Source of the DNA: Mesostigma viride
Lineage: Eukaryota; Streptophyta; Mesostigmatophyceae; Mesostigmatales; Mesostigmataceae
Reading direction: 5' to 3'
Length of the DNA: 64,000 nt
Assembly (NCBI GenBank): GCA_009746045.1
Contig: RPFO01000448.1
Location: 2,752,882 to 2,816,881, forward strand
Part shown: positions 37,361-49,500 of the stretch, one piece after another
Layout of the letters: each line of letters starts with the position of its first letter
How positions within the stretch are numbered: the first letter of the stretch is position 1
Notes under the pieces: model-generated
Seen by the model: only the letters and a program-made list of their open reading frames with translations
Databases searched by the model: none
What the model was told of the DNA's origin: nothing
Made by a program: the position numbers and the translations under genes

Positions 37361-37879
37361 GCGGTGTCGGGGAGCATGCTCCCCAGCAGTTTGAAGCGCT
37401 ATAGCCATTAGCCTAGCCATAACAATCTTCCACCCCATTGTCGTCAGAAAGCAACAAACGTGAAAACGCTAGCTGCCCAAATCTGCAAGATTCCGCGGAA
37501 CACAGAAAGTATGAAAGCCTAGAAGCTACCAGCAAGGAATCGAAATAGGACCTTTAACATGATTTCGCGGCTGTGTGAGTCTTCTGATCCGAAGGCATCT
37601 CACTTAACGTTTCGAAACAGCCCAACTGCAAAAAACCTCTTTACCAGAGAGGGGTGCCAATATGTCCTAGATATTGCAGAATCTATCACGGACCTACGCG
37701 ATATTCTAGTATCGCCGTTCGAAGTAGGCAGGTTGACCACGGCTGGAATCTGGTTGTAGTGTGACGTACAAACCTAGAGGACGTAGCCGAAACTAACTAA
37801 TATCAACCGATCTTACATTATCGTCAGAAAGCAACAAACCAGTTCCACCCCATGCCAGGCCCTTCCACCCCATGCCCGC

Positions 37880-38843
37880 CTTAATTGTGGAAGAACTGCA
37901 TCGCCTTCAGCCTGGTGAGTCCCCTCTGCACCTTGTGCCGGTGGACTTCATCAAAGCCTTCGATTCGGTTTTCTGGCCTGCGCTGTGGGACATCCTCGCT
38001 CTGTTCCGGATCCCCCCCCCCTGAATGCTGTCATCCGCAACCTGTATGGAGGGTCCACCTTTTCGGTGCGCACTTCCTATGGGACCACGCCACCATGCCC
38101 TTTACAGAAGGGAGTGTGGCAGGGCTGCGTGCTGTCGCCCTACCTGTTCGCTATTGTGGTCGAATACGTGATGATTCAGGCGCGCAAGCGGTTTGCCCGC
38201 ATTGTGGGTAGGGAACCAGGGGTGCAGGCCGACAACCGTTTCTGGCATGGCGGCGCGGAAACGGAGATTCGGCTGGCGGACATCATCTATATGCAGACGA
38301 CACCAAGTGCTCTCTTCGAGGGCACTGAGCACGTGCAGATGTGGCTTGACTGCCTGGCAATCGAGGCCCGTGCGGTGGGGCTTGAGCTATATGTCAGCAA
38401 GAAGACAGAGGAGGCTCTAGCGATAGTAGGGCTCACTCAGCCACCGCCCGAGCTCTTTCGATCTCCTTAAGTGACGGCTCTCGAGTCCTGTATCGGGACC
38501 GCGTATGTCAAGTTGCTGGGCAGCCTACTCGATCCCAGCTGCGAGGCCGACGTAGACCACCGTATCTCCCTCGCCTGGCACGCAATTTACACCAATACCG
38601 GCCGGGCCCTGTGGCGCAAGCCCTTGGGCAAGATTGAGAAACAGGACCTGTTTGCAGTCCTGGTCCACCCTGTTCTTACGTACGGGGCCGAGACGTGGAC
38701 ACTCACAGCCGACGTACCTTGCCAGAAAGCTGGACGGCGCGGTCACGTCAACATGCTGCGATCCATTTTTCGTGTAGGATACGCTGCTCATGTTCGCAAT
38801 GAGAACCTGTACCTTGGCATGCCATACATCACAAGCACCATTA
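37880..38843 (+). pseudogene. LINE ORF2 reverse transcriptase, left part
   Basis: RT motifs in order: VDFIKAFDSVFW (motif A, about 37941), QGCVLSPYLFAIVVEYV (motif B, about 38120), YADDTK one frame over (motif C, about 38290), and LFAVLVHPVLTYGAETW in the thumb. Frame breaks occur at a C run near 38011-38020 and just before YADD. It stops at 38843 where a 6.1-kb element is inserted; the end of the same LINE continues at 44920. Confidence 0.8.
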
Positions 38844-39756
38844 ACCCGTGTTTTTTCAATTAGTACGCGATATATATCGCGTTGTAAGCTTTTTTTAGAA
38901 CGCGTATAGCACCTAAGGAAAATTTTTTTCATGGTCATGTATATACTTTCCTGAAAGCCCATAAATCAAATCATTTTTGAGCTACTCAGACCTACAACAT
39001 GAGCACTGATTCATTAGAGAGATACACTTGTTTGAATACAGGGGGGTCTGGCCATGACCGCGATTTGTTGACCCTAGGTCACAAGTCATGTGCTTATTCA
39101 CAAATGGTTCATGAAAAAAATCTGGCTTCTTGCACGAGCTATCTATGGGCAACATATGCAGGCTTTGTGGAACAAAACTCAGGCCCATTGGGCCGCTGGA
39201 GCTATTTTTCATTTGCTGCCATCACAAATATACAACGCAGTACAACAACGCAGTGGGAAAAATGAGAGCCCTTCACAACATGACGCAACGACACGAGCCC
39301 CATAAACGGGGCCATAGTGAGCTTGGAGGGTCAAAACGTTGAAAATAGGTGTTGTGATAAGTTATACAGCATCAAACATGCATGCATCAAACATCATGAC
39401 TGGATGACCTAATATGACTGAATCAGGCAGCCATAGCCAAAGCATCATCCACTCTCACAACGTGTTGAGCACGTACATGCCTTGTGGGAACGGAGGTGCT
39501 GGGTTTGAATCATTCCATAACGCGTGCAATACTGAAATTAAGAATTAAGAGGCACGTGTAATGCAAGGCTTGGATAGGTTGAGCCGATCCATGAGCTTAC
39601 ATGCAGGCAAAGATGACGCTGGAATGCATGCTAGCAAATGGTGGCAAGATGCTAACAACACACATAATTATACACCATGATTATGGGCACCTACGGCTGA
39701 TCTTCTTGCACAATCAACACAGTATAAACCATCAACATCCAATCCTCACGATATAT

Positions 39757-40479
39757 TAATTAATTAATTAATTAAACTCGTGCTCCCGTTGGGGAGTCAC
39801 GGAGCACCGAAGTGCTTTTAATCCCTGTGTGTGCACTACAGGAGAAAGGGCAGAGACCCCCAGTCTCCTTCATGCCAAAGGCATGCCACAGCTGCAATCG
39901 GGCGCGGCTAGCGAAAAGGACAGGCTAACGATCCGGCAAACTGTGGGTGCAATAAGACCCATGTGAGCATATCATAGCAAGGCAAGTAATCTGAACATAG
40001 CCAGGGCGTAGCATGGCTGTACTAGGACTAGGCTAAGGCTATGGCTGGTTGTGTACCGTGCGTTGGCGGCACGTGACTAGGTGTGTTGGCACAGCTAGGC
40101 ATGGCTGCCTTAGCGGCAGTGACGCCAATGGTTACAAGCTAGGGCTATTGCTATTCTAGCCCGCTGGGGGCGTCCACATCTTGTGGTTGATCATCAGGTC
40201 CCCGCCCCTCCAGTACACCTTGGGCTTCTGGGGGTCCTGCTTATGGCGGAGGTATTCCGGCCACAGGTCGCGTCGCTGCTGTTGCTGAGCGGGGGTGAGG
40301 TCGTCATCCAGCGTCCAGGTGAGGTCGTGCAACCGCTTGCGACGAGAGAGGAACCGCTGCTTATCCTCAGGGGAGGGGAAGGTGAGTAGGACTGGTGGGG
40401 GGGCCGCCTTGTCCCGTGAGTGGGGACACGATATATGCACGGCTTGACGACGTATACAGCACCTAAAATTATACTGCAA
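39757..40479 (-). mobile_element. ORF1-only LINE copy, minus strand
   Basis: The minus strand encodes the end of a LINE ORF1-like protein (PPPVLLTFPSPEDKQRFL; TWTLDDDLTPAQQQQRRDLW; YWRGGDLMINHKMW, stop at 40156). About 400 bp of non-coding sequence follow, then the tail with CTCCGTGACTCCC and TTAATTAATTAA repeats (39757-39790). No ORF2 lies between ORF1 and the tail. Confidence 0.65.
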
Positions 40480-40769
40480 TATTGCAACCTAGCTGCTATG
40501 GCTGACATGCAAGCAACGTCGAGTACTGAGTAGGATGGCGGTCTTAGAGAGGCTGGGCAGAGATCGGTAGAACTGGAAAACTGGCAGAAACTCGGTAGAA
40601 ACACGATATACATACGCCTGCAAGCACTATTGAGCCGGTGGCAGAGGCCATTTCCAGGAAAATACAGCATACCGTAGCAATAGCCACGGTCACGCCTTAC
40701 GCTATTTGCAGGCACCATCACGCACGTACGCTGATATATCAATTGTCCCGACGCCATTACGCAATATTA

Positions 40770-43700
40770 TGACGAGCAAACGCTCCTCGACGCAACGCAG
40801 TTTGGCGGATGCGCTCGGCCATGAAAATACGTCTGCAGCTCAGGCTGCAGCTTCGCCCTCAGGTCCGGCAGGCAGCGGTGACACTAGTCGCGCACTGGTG
40901 CTCGCCCCGAACCCTCCCGGGCTTAATGCCTCGCCATCGGCATTGCCTGACCCTAAACGCGCAGCCGCCCAGCCGACAAAACAGGAGGGTTTTCACGCCC
41001 CACAGAACCGCGCTTTCGGCCCCAACCTTTCAAGGTCGACGGCCACGACTGGACCAACATGTCCCCGGCAACTGCTCTGCATTGCATCTCAGTCTGGAGG
41101 GACTTCGCCTCGCTTTACGACCTGTGCCTCCATCTCCACGACATCAATCGCCTCCTCCTCCCGGACGGCAAATTTTGGTTTAACACCGACACTTTGCTCG
41201 GGTGCGCCCGCCCCCAACGCCAGCACACCATTCTCAACTCCCTTCTCATGCGCTCTGACGGCGAGATCTGGGCTCCATCCATCTCCGCCCCCACACTCCG
41301 TTAAATCCTTACGGAAGCCTTTCAGCAGCACGTGACCCGGCCCCCTTGCTGCCGACGTCGCAGCAATCGGCGGCACGCTGGCTGCTGAACTTCCTCACAT
41401 TTCCACCACCGCCGCCTCCACCTCCACTGCCAAGTTCCGCCTCCACTGCATGCCGACATCAAAGCCCAGCTCCTCGACCTCGACCAACGCCTTCAAGCCA
41501 CCGCCAGTCCGCCACCGCCCTTGAGTGCTTGCATGACACCGCCGGCCTCACCGCCCAGGCGGTGAAGGACATCGCCGCCCAGCCGGCACCTGCTGGCCCG
41601 GCCGGCGATGCTCCCTCCACCTGGGCGGACTTGCTTAAGCATCACACCACCTCCACCACCTAGCTCCACCATCACGGCACAACTCGATCAAGCAACAAGC
41701 CCTCGACCTTCGCGAGGAAGCTGACATTGCCAGGCGCAGCCACAATGTCATCGTCAAGCACTTCGACCAGCCGGCAGGTGAGACCTCCATGAGCCTTCTT
41801 GAGGCATTTAAGCGCGACATTTTTGCCCCCTTGCTACTCACAGTTGGTGAGCTGGACATGTCTGCTGTCCGCCTCCCCCGCGCGCGGGGGAAGGCTGGCC
41901 CGGCACCCGTGCTCCTCACCTTTAAGTACATGGCGGACAAGCTGTCGTTCCTTAACCCCTAAATGGTCTTGCTGCCGATTTTCCGCCAAAAAGTGACTTA
42001 CAGCCGATTTGTCGGCACCTACTCGGGGGACCAGTTTGCGAGAATACTAATGGGAATTAGGAAACGTTTAGCTGAGAAGAATGAAAGTTTATAAGTTTCT
42101 CCAGAACATGATACTAGGGTTTGCTATATTTTCACCAAGTTTAACAGGTGTTCCAGACCGTCAAAGTACAAGGGGTCAGGGTACTTTTTCACGTACAACG
42201 TGCATTCCGGAAAACGACGACCTGGCCATGGCGGCTTGCGCCCACGCATGGCATTTACGTTTGCGTTCGAATTTTCTGGCCAAACTTAGGATATTGATTT
42301 TATACGTCCTAAAGATCATACAGGCCAATTTTTGGTTCGCGGGAATGCCATTTGATAGGTGTCGGCAGCGTTCTTGCTGGAAAAAACTGCGATCAGGCCG
42401 GACGATAGAAACGTTGACAGCAATACCTTTCCGGCGTATTTTAAAGGATATATCGGTTTCTTTGTACTTTTTATGATACATATTAGTCGTAAACGTGCAA
42501 GGGTGGCCAGAAATCGCCGAATCCAGCGACCATGCTGCACAACTTTGGTGTGCCGAAATGCGCCATTTTGCGGCCACCGCCTGGGCCAAGGTAACGCCAT
42601 CCATGCCTGGTAAAGCTTAAGCATCGTTTTCCTATCGATGTTTGACGTTTATATATACGTTCTAGCTTGTGTAGCACATTCTTTTTGCATTATTCATGCT
42701 CTTTCTTGACCCTGGCCTGGCCCCTTTCTAAAACACCCTTCTTAGATGCTTCCCTCAGTCAGTTGACCTGCCACAGGGTGATGGTGATAAGTTTTAGAGG
42801 CTGTATGGGTTTGAATACCTCCATATATGTTTGTTATACATTTCCCACACACATATTGCATGAGTGTGAGGCAGTTGGCTGGTCTCTGTGGCATCATCAA
42901 GCATGTAACCGGTGAGTAGAAGCTTCCCATTGTCAGCATGTGCCACCAGGTGTGCTGGCCATCACCTGGAAAGCTATAGCAGCGTAGGCCTAGTTTATCC
43001 TTGCTAGGGCAGGCTGAAATAGGCTTAAAATCACTAGTTTGTTGGTGGCTGCCTCCTAGAATGCATGCCTTGCGTAGGGTATCCGTACCACGTTACCTAC
43101 GTGCATGGACAAGGTGGCACCTGCACATAGGTGCCATGTAAGGGCAGTGTGATGATGCAGTTATGTTTCCCCATAGTTGTGGAAGGGAAATGTATTGTTT
43201 GGCATGGTTGGGGGCCATATTAGTAGGTATTAGTAGGTAGTATGCCCACTCCTACCCCCTTGGTTGCTTTTTACCAACGGTACCCCTATGGGCTGTACTG
43301 GGTGTAACTGCTGGTATACCCACCCAAATGATGACCCCAATGGCTCAAACTGTTCAGCTACTAATTGTTTATCATCCCTGAAGTGGTAGGTGCCTAGCTC
43401 TTACAACATAATTCAAAATGCACATTCTACCAAAAATGAAAACGCTCGTCTTGACCCCCCTGACTTTGACGGCAGTTATACATGGCCTACGATGAATATA
43501 TGTGAGGTTGTGATATATCATGGCTTAGGGCAACTCATGGACATGCTTGCCCCCCAAGGACAGCCATTGGATATTGCTAGGTTGTACAGGGGCTGGTTTA
43601 CAAAATAGGTGAGTTACTGCCGATTTATCGGCAGCATTTCCGCCCATTTAGGGGTTAAATGCCGCAAGACGGAGACTCGCTTCACGCTGGATGACGACTT

Positions 43701-44305
43701 GACCCTGGCCCAGCAACAGCGGCGACGCGAGCTATGGCCGACCTACCTTCAGCTCCGGCAGAGCGCAGGGGGGAAGCCGGTACTACTGGAGGGGGGCGGT
43801 CATCCACGTTGACCACAAGCCCTGCATGGCATGCAGGCCCCTCGTGCCACCTCAGACTAAGGAATATATACCAGTAGTGTAGCTTAGTCAGGCTTAGCCT
43901 AGCATGTGGCCCACGCGCATGTGCGCCCATAATGGCCCCCCATGGATGATGCCTTCAGAATTTAGCCACGCCATGCCTATAATGGGACCCCAATGGATGT
44001 TGCATTAAGAATTTAGCCATGTTGTGCCTACGCAGAGAGATAGATGCTCTCTGTCGAGACGCCATGCCCTAGCTCTTGTATAGCCATGATCTTCCTCCCC
44101 CATGCCGGGATCCCCTTAGCTGGGTTGAACCCGAGACAGCATGGTGATGCCGGTGTCCTTGAGACACCTAGAGAGAGAGCAAGTGTTGACTACATTCCAC
44201 TCTTGCAGGAAGTAGCCCAGAATGTATTAAAAGCCATATGCCCCTTCTCCGGGATATGTGCTACATGTACTCCCAATGGAGTTATTAATTAATTAATTAT
44301 GTTAT
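40770..44305 (+). mobile_element. ORF1-only LINE copy, plus strand, split by a TTAA element
   Basis: Starts with a Ser/Ala/Pro-rich ORF1 region (MTSKRSSTQRSLADALGHEN), continues in other frames (HCISVWRDFASLYDLCLHLH; RRSHNVIVKHFDQPAGE, an RRM-like ORF1 segment; AGPAPVLLTFKYMADKLSFL) to 41955, and resumes at 43655 with KCRKTETRFTLDDDLTLAQQ. About 490 bp of 3' sequence and a TTAATTAATTAA tail end it near 44300. It has several frameshifts and no ORF2. Confidence 0.65.
41956..43654. mobile_element. piggyBac-like TTAA element, non-autonomous
   Basis: TTAA flanks both sides (41952-41955, 43655-43658). The ends are CCCCTAAATGG and its exact complement, with subterminal GCCGATTTGTCGGC / GCCGATTTATCGGC hairpins. 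Removing it plus one TTAA restores the LINE ORF1 frame (DKLSFLKCRKTE), matching DKMEFLKCRKRL in the copy at 61.7 kb. No transposase domain was recognised in its 1,699 bp. Confidence 0.8.
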
Positions 44306-44919
44306 TGTACGGAGTAATGTTACTAAATAATTAATCATGCCCGGAGCTACCCAATAAAAGTCTGCACAAATCTCGGTTTAGCCGAGAGTCCGGGCGTTCG
44401 GAATGAATAAACATGTGTTAGGAGTCAAAAGACCATGGAAATACCAAGCATGGTGCCGCAGCAGACCCGAGTCTTGACGTAATAATATGTATGCCGGTTT
44501 CCAGGGTTTCCGCATGAAAGTTGGGTGAGAAACTGGAAAAAACTACGTTTCCTTTGCCCCAGCACCTCAACAAACTAGTAGAAACCTAATTATCAACCTT
44601 TGAACGCATCATCATGGTCGTGCCACCCAACATCCAGTGAAATTCGTGCGAAAAGTGGCGAGATCTACCTGCCGCCATTGCCGTCCCGTGAAAATGCCTG
44701 ATTTCAGTGGTACATATTTGTTTGCAGCTGTCACAAAAAAAATACCAAAAATACCAGGATTCTTTTTTGAATTCTATGAGATGTTTCTGACCTATGTTGA
44801 AAGTTTCAGACCAAAAATCGCATGCTTAATAGGTTTGCCACGTGTCAGATTACAACGCGATACATCGCGTTCTAACCCTACAACGCGATGTATCGCGTTG
44901 TAAAATTAAAAACACGGGT

Positions 44920-45440
44920 GCCTGCAGCTAGTGGGGCACTTACTTAGCTCGCACCAACCAGGTACGTAGACACATCACGCGGTCCCCCCGCGGGACAGCC
45001 GGGACTGCGCCCAGCTCTGACATGGGCTGCAGCCTGGCCGGCACCTCCTTACGTGGGCCGGGCCCCATAATGCTAGATGCGCCGCAAAGGCACGCACCTT
45101 CAAAGAACAGCTAGTACTGAGGACATGGGGGGCCTAGGCCTCTCCGTGCTTTGGAACAAGATGATGGACAAGGTCAAGTGGGCCCAGGTCATAGAGGACA
45201 ACACCCCCCCCCCATCGCGGGGAAGCGCCCACGTTTGCAAACACGCGGGAAGCACGCTAGACAGGACCCCTAGGGTAGAGAGCTTAGAATAATAGATTTG
45301 GCTTGATGTTGTAGATAGACTACACCGGTAGGATTGTGTGTCCCCATCCACTCCATTCATCCGGGTTAATGCTCCGTGACTCCCGGCCAACGGGAGCACG
45401 AGTCTAATTAATTAATTAATTAATTAATTAATTAATGCCA
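44920..45440 (+). pseudogene. LINE ORF2 C-terminal end and 3' tail
   Basis: Right-hand continuation of the LINE cut at 38843. It reads CLQLVGHLLSS, then GGLGLSVLWNKMMDKVKWAQ in another frame, as in LINE C-termini, and ends with CTCCGTGACTCCCGGCCAAC and a (TTAA)n tail at 45403-45436. Confidence 0.55.
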
Positions 45441-46530
45441 GGCCTTTTAAGGTAGGATACATCATGGTGGTGCACGTGCACTTTGTGCACCCAGAGCAGG
45501 TGTAGCTTACACCCTGCCCTTGCAGGCAGTAGCCCAGAATGTATTAAAAACCTGTTAAAAGACATATGCCCCATCTCAGGGATATGTGCTACATGTACTC
45601 CCTACGGAGATATATGTTCCAATTGATTAATGCATTGCCCAAGCGCCGGCCCACGCGCCAGTGCCTGTTTGGGCAAGCCCCCCCCCCCGCCCCAGGAGGA
45701 AGGGGCGCCTTACTGAATTATAGAGTACGGAGTTATAGGATTTTTGTAGATTAGATTATAGAGTTAGCTTAGCGCTAGTTTTTCGCGGCTCGGTGATCCC
45801 ACCCACCCCCATCAGCCATGGAATGCGTGCTACATGATCTCCCACGGAGTCAAGTTATATAATTTAATTCAATATTTTAATGATAAATAATCAATTATGG
45901 TTATAACATACAAATATATGGATGACTGTAGGTGTAAGTTGGCGATGCCATGGTAACCGGAGACGTCCGTCCTATAGTCAGCAAAATTGGTGCGAGAGGT
46001 CCCCAGTTCGATTCCGGTCGGATTCATTTGCAGATCGCGTTTTCCGCGTTTTCCGCGGCCTGGCACTGAACGCAAAGGTTTTCACCTTTGCGGAGTGTCT
46101 GATCAGAATATAGTTGGACAATTTACTATCGGTTTCCTTGCAGTGGTATTCAAAAGGCATTATCAGAATCATGGATTAAGTACAACCTGCTAACACTTGA
46201 TACTATCACCTGGTTGACACAAGCAGTTTGACAATGCCTGGTCCTTTGGTCCCAACGTAATCACAATCAGCAGTGTGAGTGCCCATTGATCGTATTATAT
46301 ACCCTAGACCAAAAATAATTGATCATCAGCACTTGTGGGCTTAAACACCACCATGTTGATGAATCTACCCATCCCAAGAGCCCGGCTAACTGCCACGCGA
46401 TCCATGCCAGACCCCCACTACCTTGCCATAGGAAGGCCCAATAGAAGGATTCGTCCCCAAACATTAAGGTGAATTATTCGATGGGGACCAGGGGCATGGA
46501 CCACAGCTGCCCGCACGGCCCCGACCGCCC
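45441..46530. other. Repeat remnants, no gene
   Basis: 45500-45620 and 45815-45880 carry further LINE-tail motifs (GTGCTACATGTACTCCCTAC; GTGCTACATGATCTCCCACG). 45961-46022 looks like a shortened tRNA (CAGTTCGATTCC B-box-like, partly pairing acceptor ends, no anticodon arm), perhaps a SINE head. The rest is featureless. Confidence 0.35.
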
Positions 46531-46531
46531 C

Positions 46532-49500
46532 TCAGCTGCCCTGCAAACACAGAATGTTGTTCGCCATGGCCATCCTATACAGGAACCGCTCCAACTCAAG
46601 CCCGTGCGCCTCGCTGGCCGACCACTCCTCCCCCCCATCCTCCTCCACCCCAAACCCGTACAAGTCCACCCGCGTGCACAGCTCCGACTGGACCAACGCA
46701 AGCGCAGCTGAGAACCCAGGGCTCGCCTGCAGGGTCCCCTGGAAGATCACGTCCGTGTCGGCCGTGGCCACGGGGACCTCGTACTTGGCCAGCTTCTGGT
46801 ACAGCTCCGCGTAGTTCAGCGACCGCGTGATCGCCTGCAGCGAGAGGAAGGGGACGGGGGGCAGCTCCCCCCGCCCGGCTGCGTACCGCGCCGCAAACGG
46901 GGCGTCAAACTTAAGCGTGCCCAGCGGCATGCGCTGCTGCTTCCCGCCGCTATATAAATAGAACCGCGATGGTGGCACGTAGCGCTCAGGGGGGCCGAAC
47001 TGGGCCGTCGGCCACTCCGCCGTCTCCGGCGACGGCAGCTCCGTGACAAACTGGACCGACATCCTCGAACCGGCCCACGGCTCATGCCCAGGCGCCGGCA
47101 TCGGGCCGACCCGGATCACCGTGTCGTGGGCGTCGATCTCAGCGCCCTGGCGGGAGCCAGGGACCCCCCGCACGACCGCACACGTCCCAAGCGAACGCGA
47201 GCTGAGGTCGACCCCGTGGTAGCCCGCGCCTAGCTCCCCACATGCGCGCCGCGTGGCCTCGCACGACATGCTTCCTTCACCGGTATACCCGCCGGGACGG
47301 AGCAACAGATAGGCCGATCTAAGGTCCCCCTCGGTCATACCCTTGGGCTCAAAGGACCGCTGGCTGACGCGCCGCCCGGCCACAGAGGTGCGCCTCGAGC
47401 GGCGGCCGAACGCGCGCGCATCATTGAGTGATTTGGGCTGGGAGAGCTTCTGCTGTGGGCTGAACAGCCCCTCGCCCCCCCTACTTGACGGGGCAACATC
47501 GTCGGGGGCATGATGCTCAGGCAGGTCCATCAGCCAGCTGTGCTCCCGGTTGGGCACGCCGACCACCTCCGGCACATGGTGGTCCCCGAAGAAACTGGCA
47601 GCCGCCACGTCTGCCGCCGAACCATCCGCCGCCGCAAAGGAGTCCAATGGGACCACCCTAGGAGTATCCAACCCAACCCCTCCCGAGGGGGCAACATAGC
47701 CGCCACCGCCACTGCTGCCACTGTCGCCACTGCCGCCACCGCCGCCGGTGCTGCTGATGGTCATCGTGATGCTGGGGCTGGTGGTGCTTGTGGCAGGCAC
47801 AGGGAATGTTGCCGCGACAGAGGGGGTGTTGACGATGGGCGGCGCTATGGTGGGGGGAATTACAATCTCGGGTTGTGTGGGAATTGCCTCTGCTGTAGGG
47901 GTTACCGCTACAGTGACCACTGGGGTGCTGGCCTGCGACGGCTGGGTAGCAGCCCCCTTATTTTGGTCTCGATCGCTACCGGCCATCCCACTACTGTCAT
48001 TATCATCACTTCCCTCCTCTCCCTCCTCTTCCTCCTCCTCCTCCCTCCCTGCGACGGAGTGGATCGCCGCGGCTTGCGGCACCGCTTTCGGGCCGCCGCC
48101 ACCACCCCTGCCGACCCCAAACTTCTTACGCAGTCCCGACCCAGGGACATGCTTTGAGAGCCGATCCATGAGACCCCCCGCAACGCCTAGGGCCCCCCCC
48201 CCACTTTCCCCTCCACCCCTACCTGCATCCGCTGCCGTGGGTGGGCTCTTGAGCCAGTTCCCAAACACGCCCAATAACTTACGGCTCCGATATAGATTCA
48301 CCTCGCCCACATCGGCCCCCTCACCGGCGGGCGCGGCCTCTCCCCCAAGCCGGTCAATGATGCCATTTACCGCTTCCAGCATCGCCTGCAAATGCTCTGA
48401 CGAGTCATCCCCGCCACTGGCACCCGCCCCGGGGGACCCAAGCACCTGCATCAATGACGCGAGCGATGCCGCCCCTCCTACTGATGCCGCTGCTGATGCT
48501 GGCATCTGCCCCATTCCGCCCATTCCACCCATTCCGCCCATTCCGCCCATTCCGCCCATTCCGCCCATTCCGCCCATTCCGCCCATTCCGCCCATTCCGC
48601 CCATTCTGCCCATTCCGCCCATTTCGCTCATTCCGCCCATTCCGCCCATTTCGCCCACACCGCCCTGGCTCCCCCCAAGGCCACCCAGGCCAGCCCACAC
48701 ACTGCCCTGGACCCCGCCAGCACCACCCTGATTCCCCCCCGCGCCGCCCGGGCCTTCCCCCGCGCCCCCCTGGCCCACCCCCGCGCCATCCCATGCCAGA
48801 CCACCCTGCGCCACGACCGGGCTGCTCTGGCCTCCGGAACCCTCGCCCTCGCCCTTGCCCGCACCCTCGCACACCGTCCGAATGACGCACATGCGCGGCA
48901 CACTGAACTGGGTATCGCTCAACACCACCCCGACCATCGTGTTGGACACGATCCCGGGGGGGGGGATGACCACGCGGCAGGTGGTCGGGAGCTGGTAGCC
49001 ACCCCCACCGGCGCCTGGCCCCCCACCCGTACTATCGCCACCACTACCACCCGTCGCAACCCCCGCGTCCTCGTACAGATCGGACGTGTCTTCGGCGTCG
49101 CTGTCCCAATCCTTGTCCAACGCGGCCTCGATGATGCCAGGGTCACCACCACCGTCCGCAACACCCTCACCGCCGCCCTTGACCCGGGCGGGCGGGTTAG
49201 AACCGCCGCTTGGGCCCCCGCCAGCCCCCGCGTCAGAAAACCCGGACGACTCCCACACGGGCGTGTCCGTGGTTATGGGGCTGCCCTGGGGGGCGCCCAG
49301 GGTCCCTGGCCGCGACACGCCCTCTGTAGACCGTGCGGCCTCCGCGGCAGGCACCACCGGCGACGGCCTGCCTTCCGACAGAGCAGATGATCTGACTTCC
49401 GATACAGCAGAGCCGACAGGGGTTGGCGCCGACAGGGGTTGGAAGGCACCCTGAGGTGGATTGGCAGCAGGGAGGTTGCCGGTGCCGCTCGCTGTGACAT

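Larger units (their letters stand above)
38844..44919. mobile_element. 6.1-kb element or composite with inverted ends, inserted in a LINE
   Basis: ACCCGTGTTTTT opens the element and its complement closes it. Both ends then carry ACGCGAT-TATCGCGTTGTA palindromes. The LINE coding sequence is interrupted exactly here (MPYITSTI on the left; CLQLVGHLLSS on the right). I see no clear target duplication and no transposase, so the mobiliser is unknown. Its content is mostly LINE-derived copies. Confidence 0.5.

Noticed and set aside
45961-46022. tRNA gene
   Set aside because: B-box-like sequence and partly pairing ends, but only about 57 nt with no anticodon arm; at best a pseudogene or SINE head.
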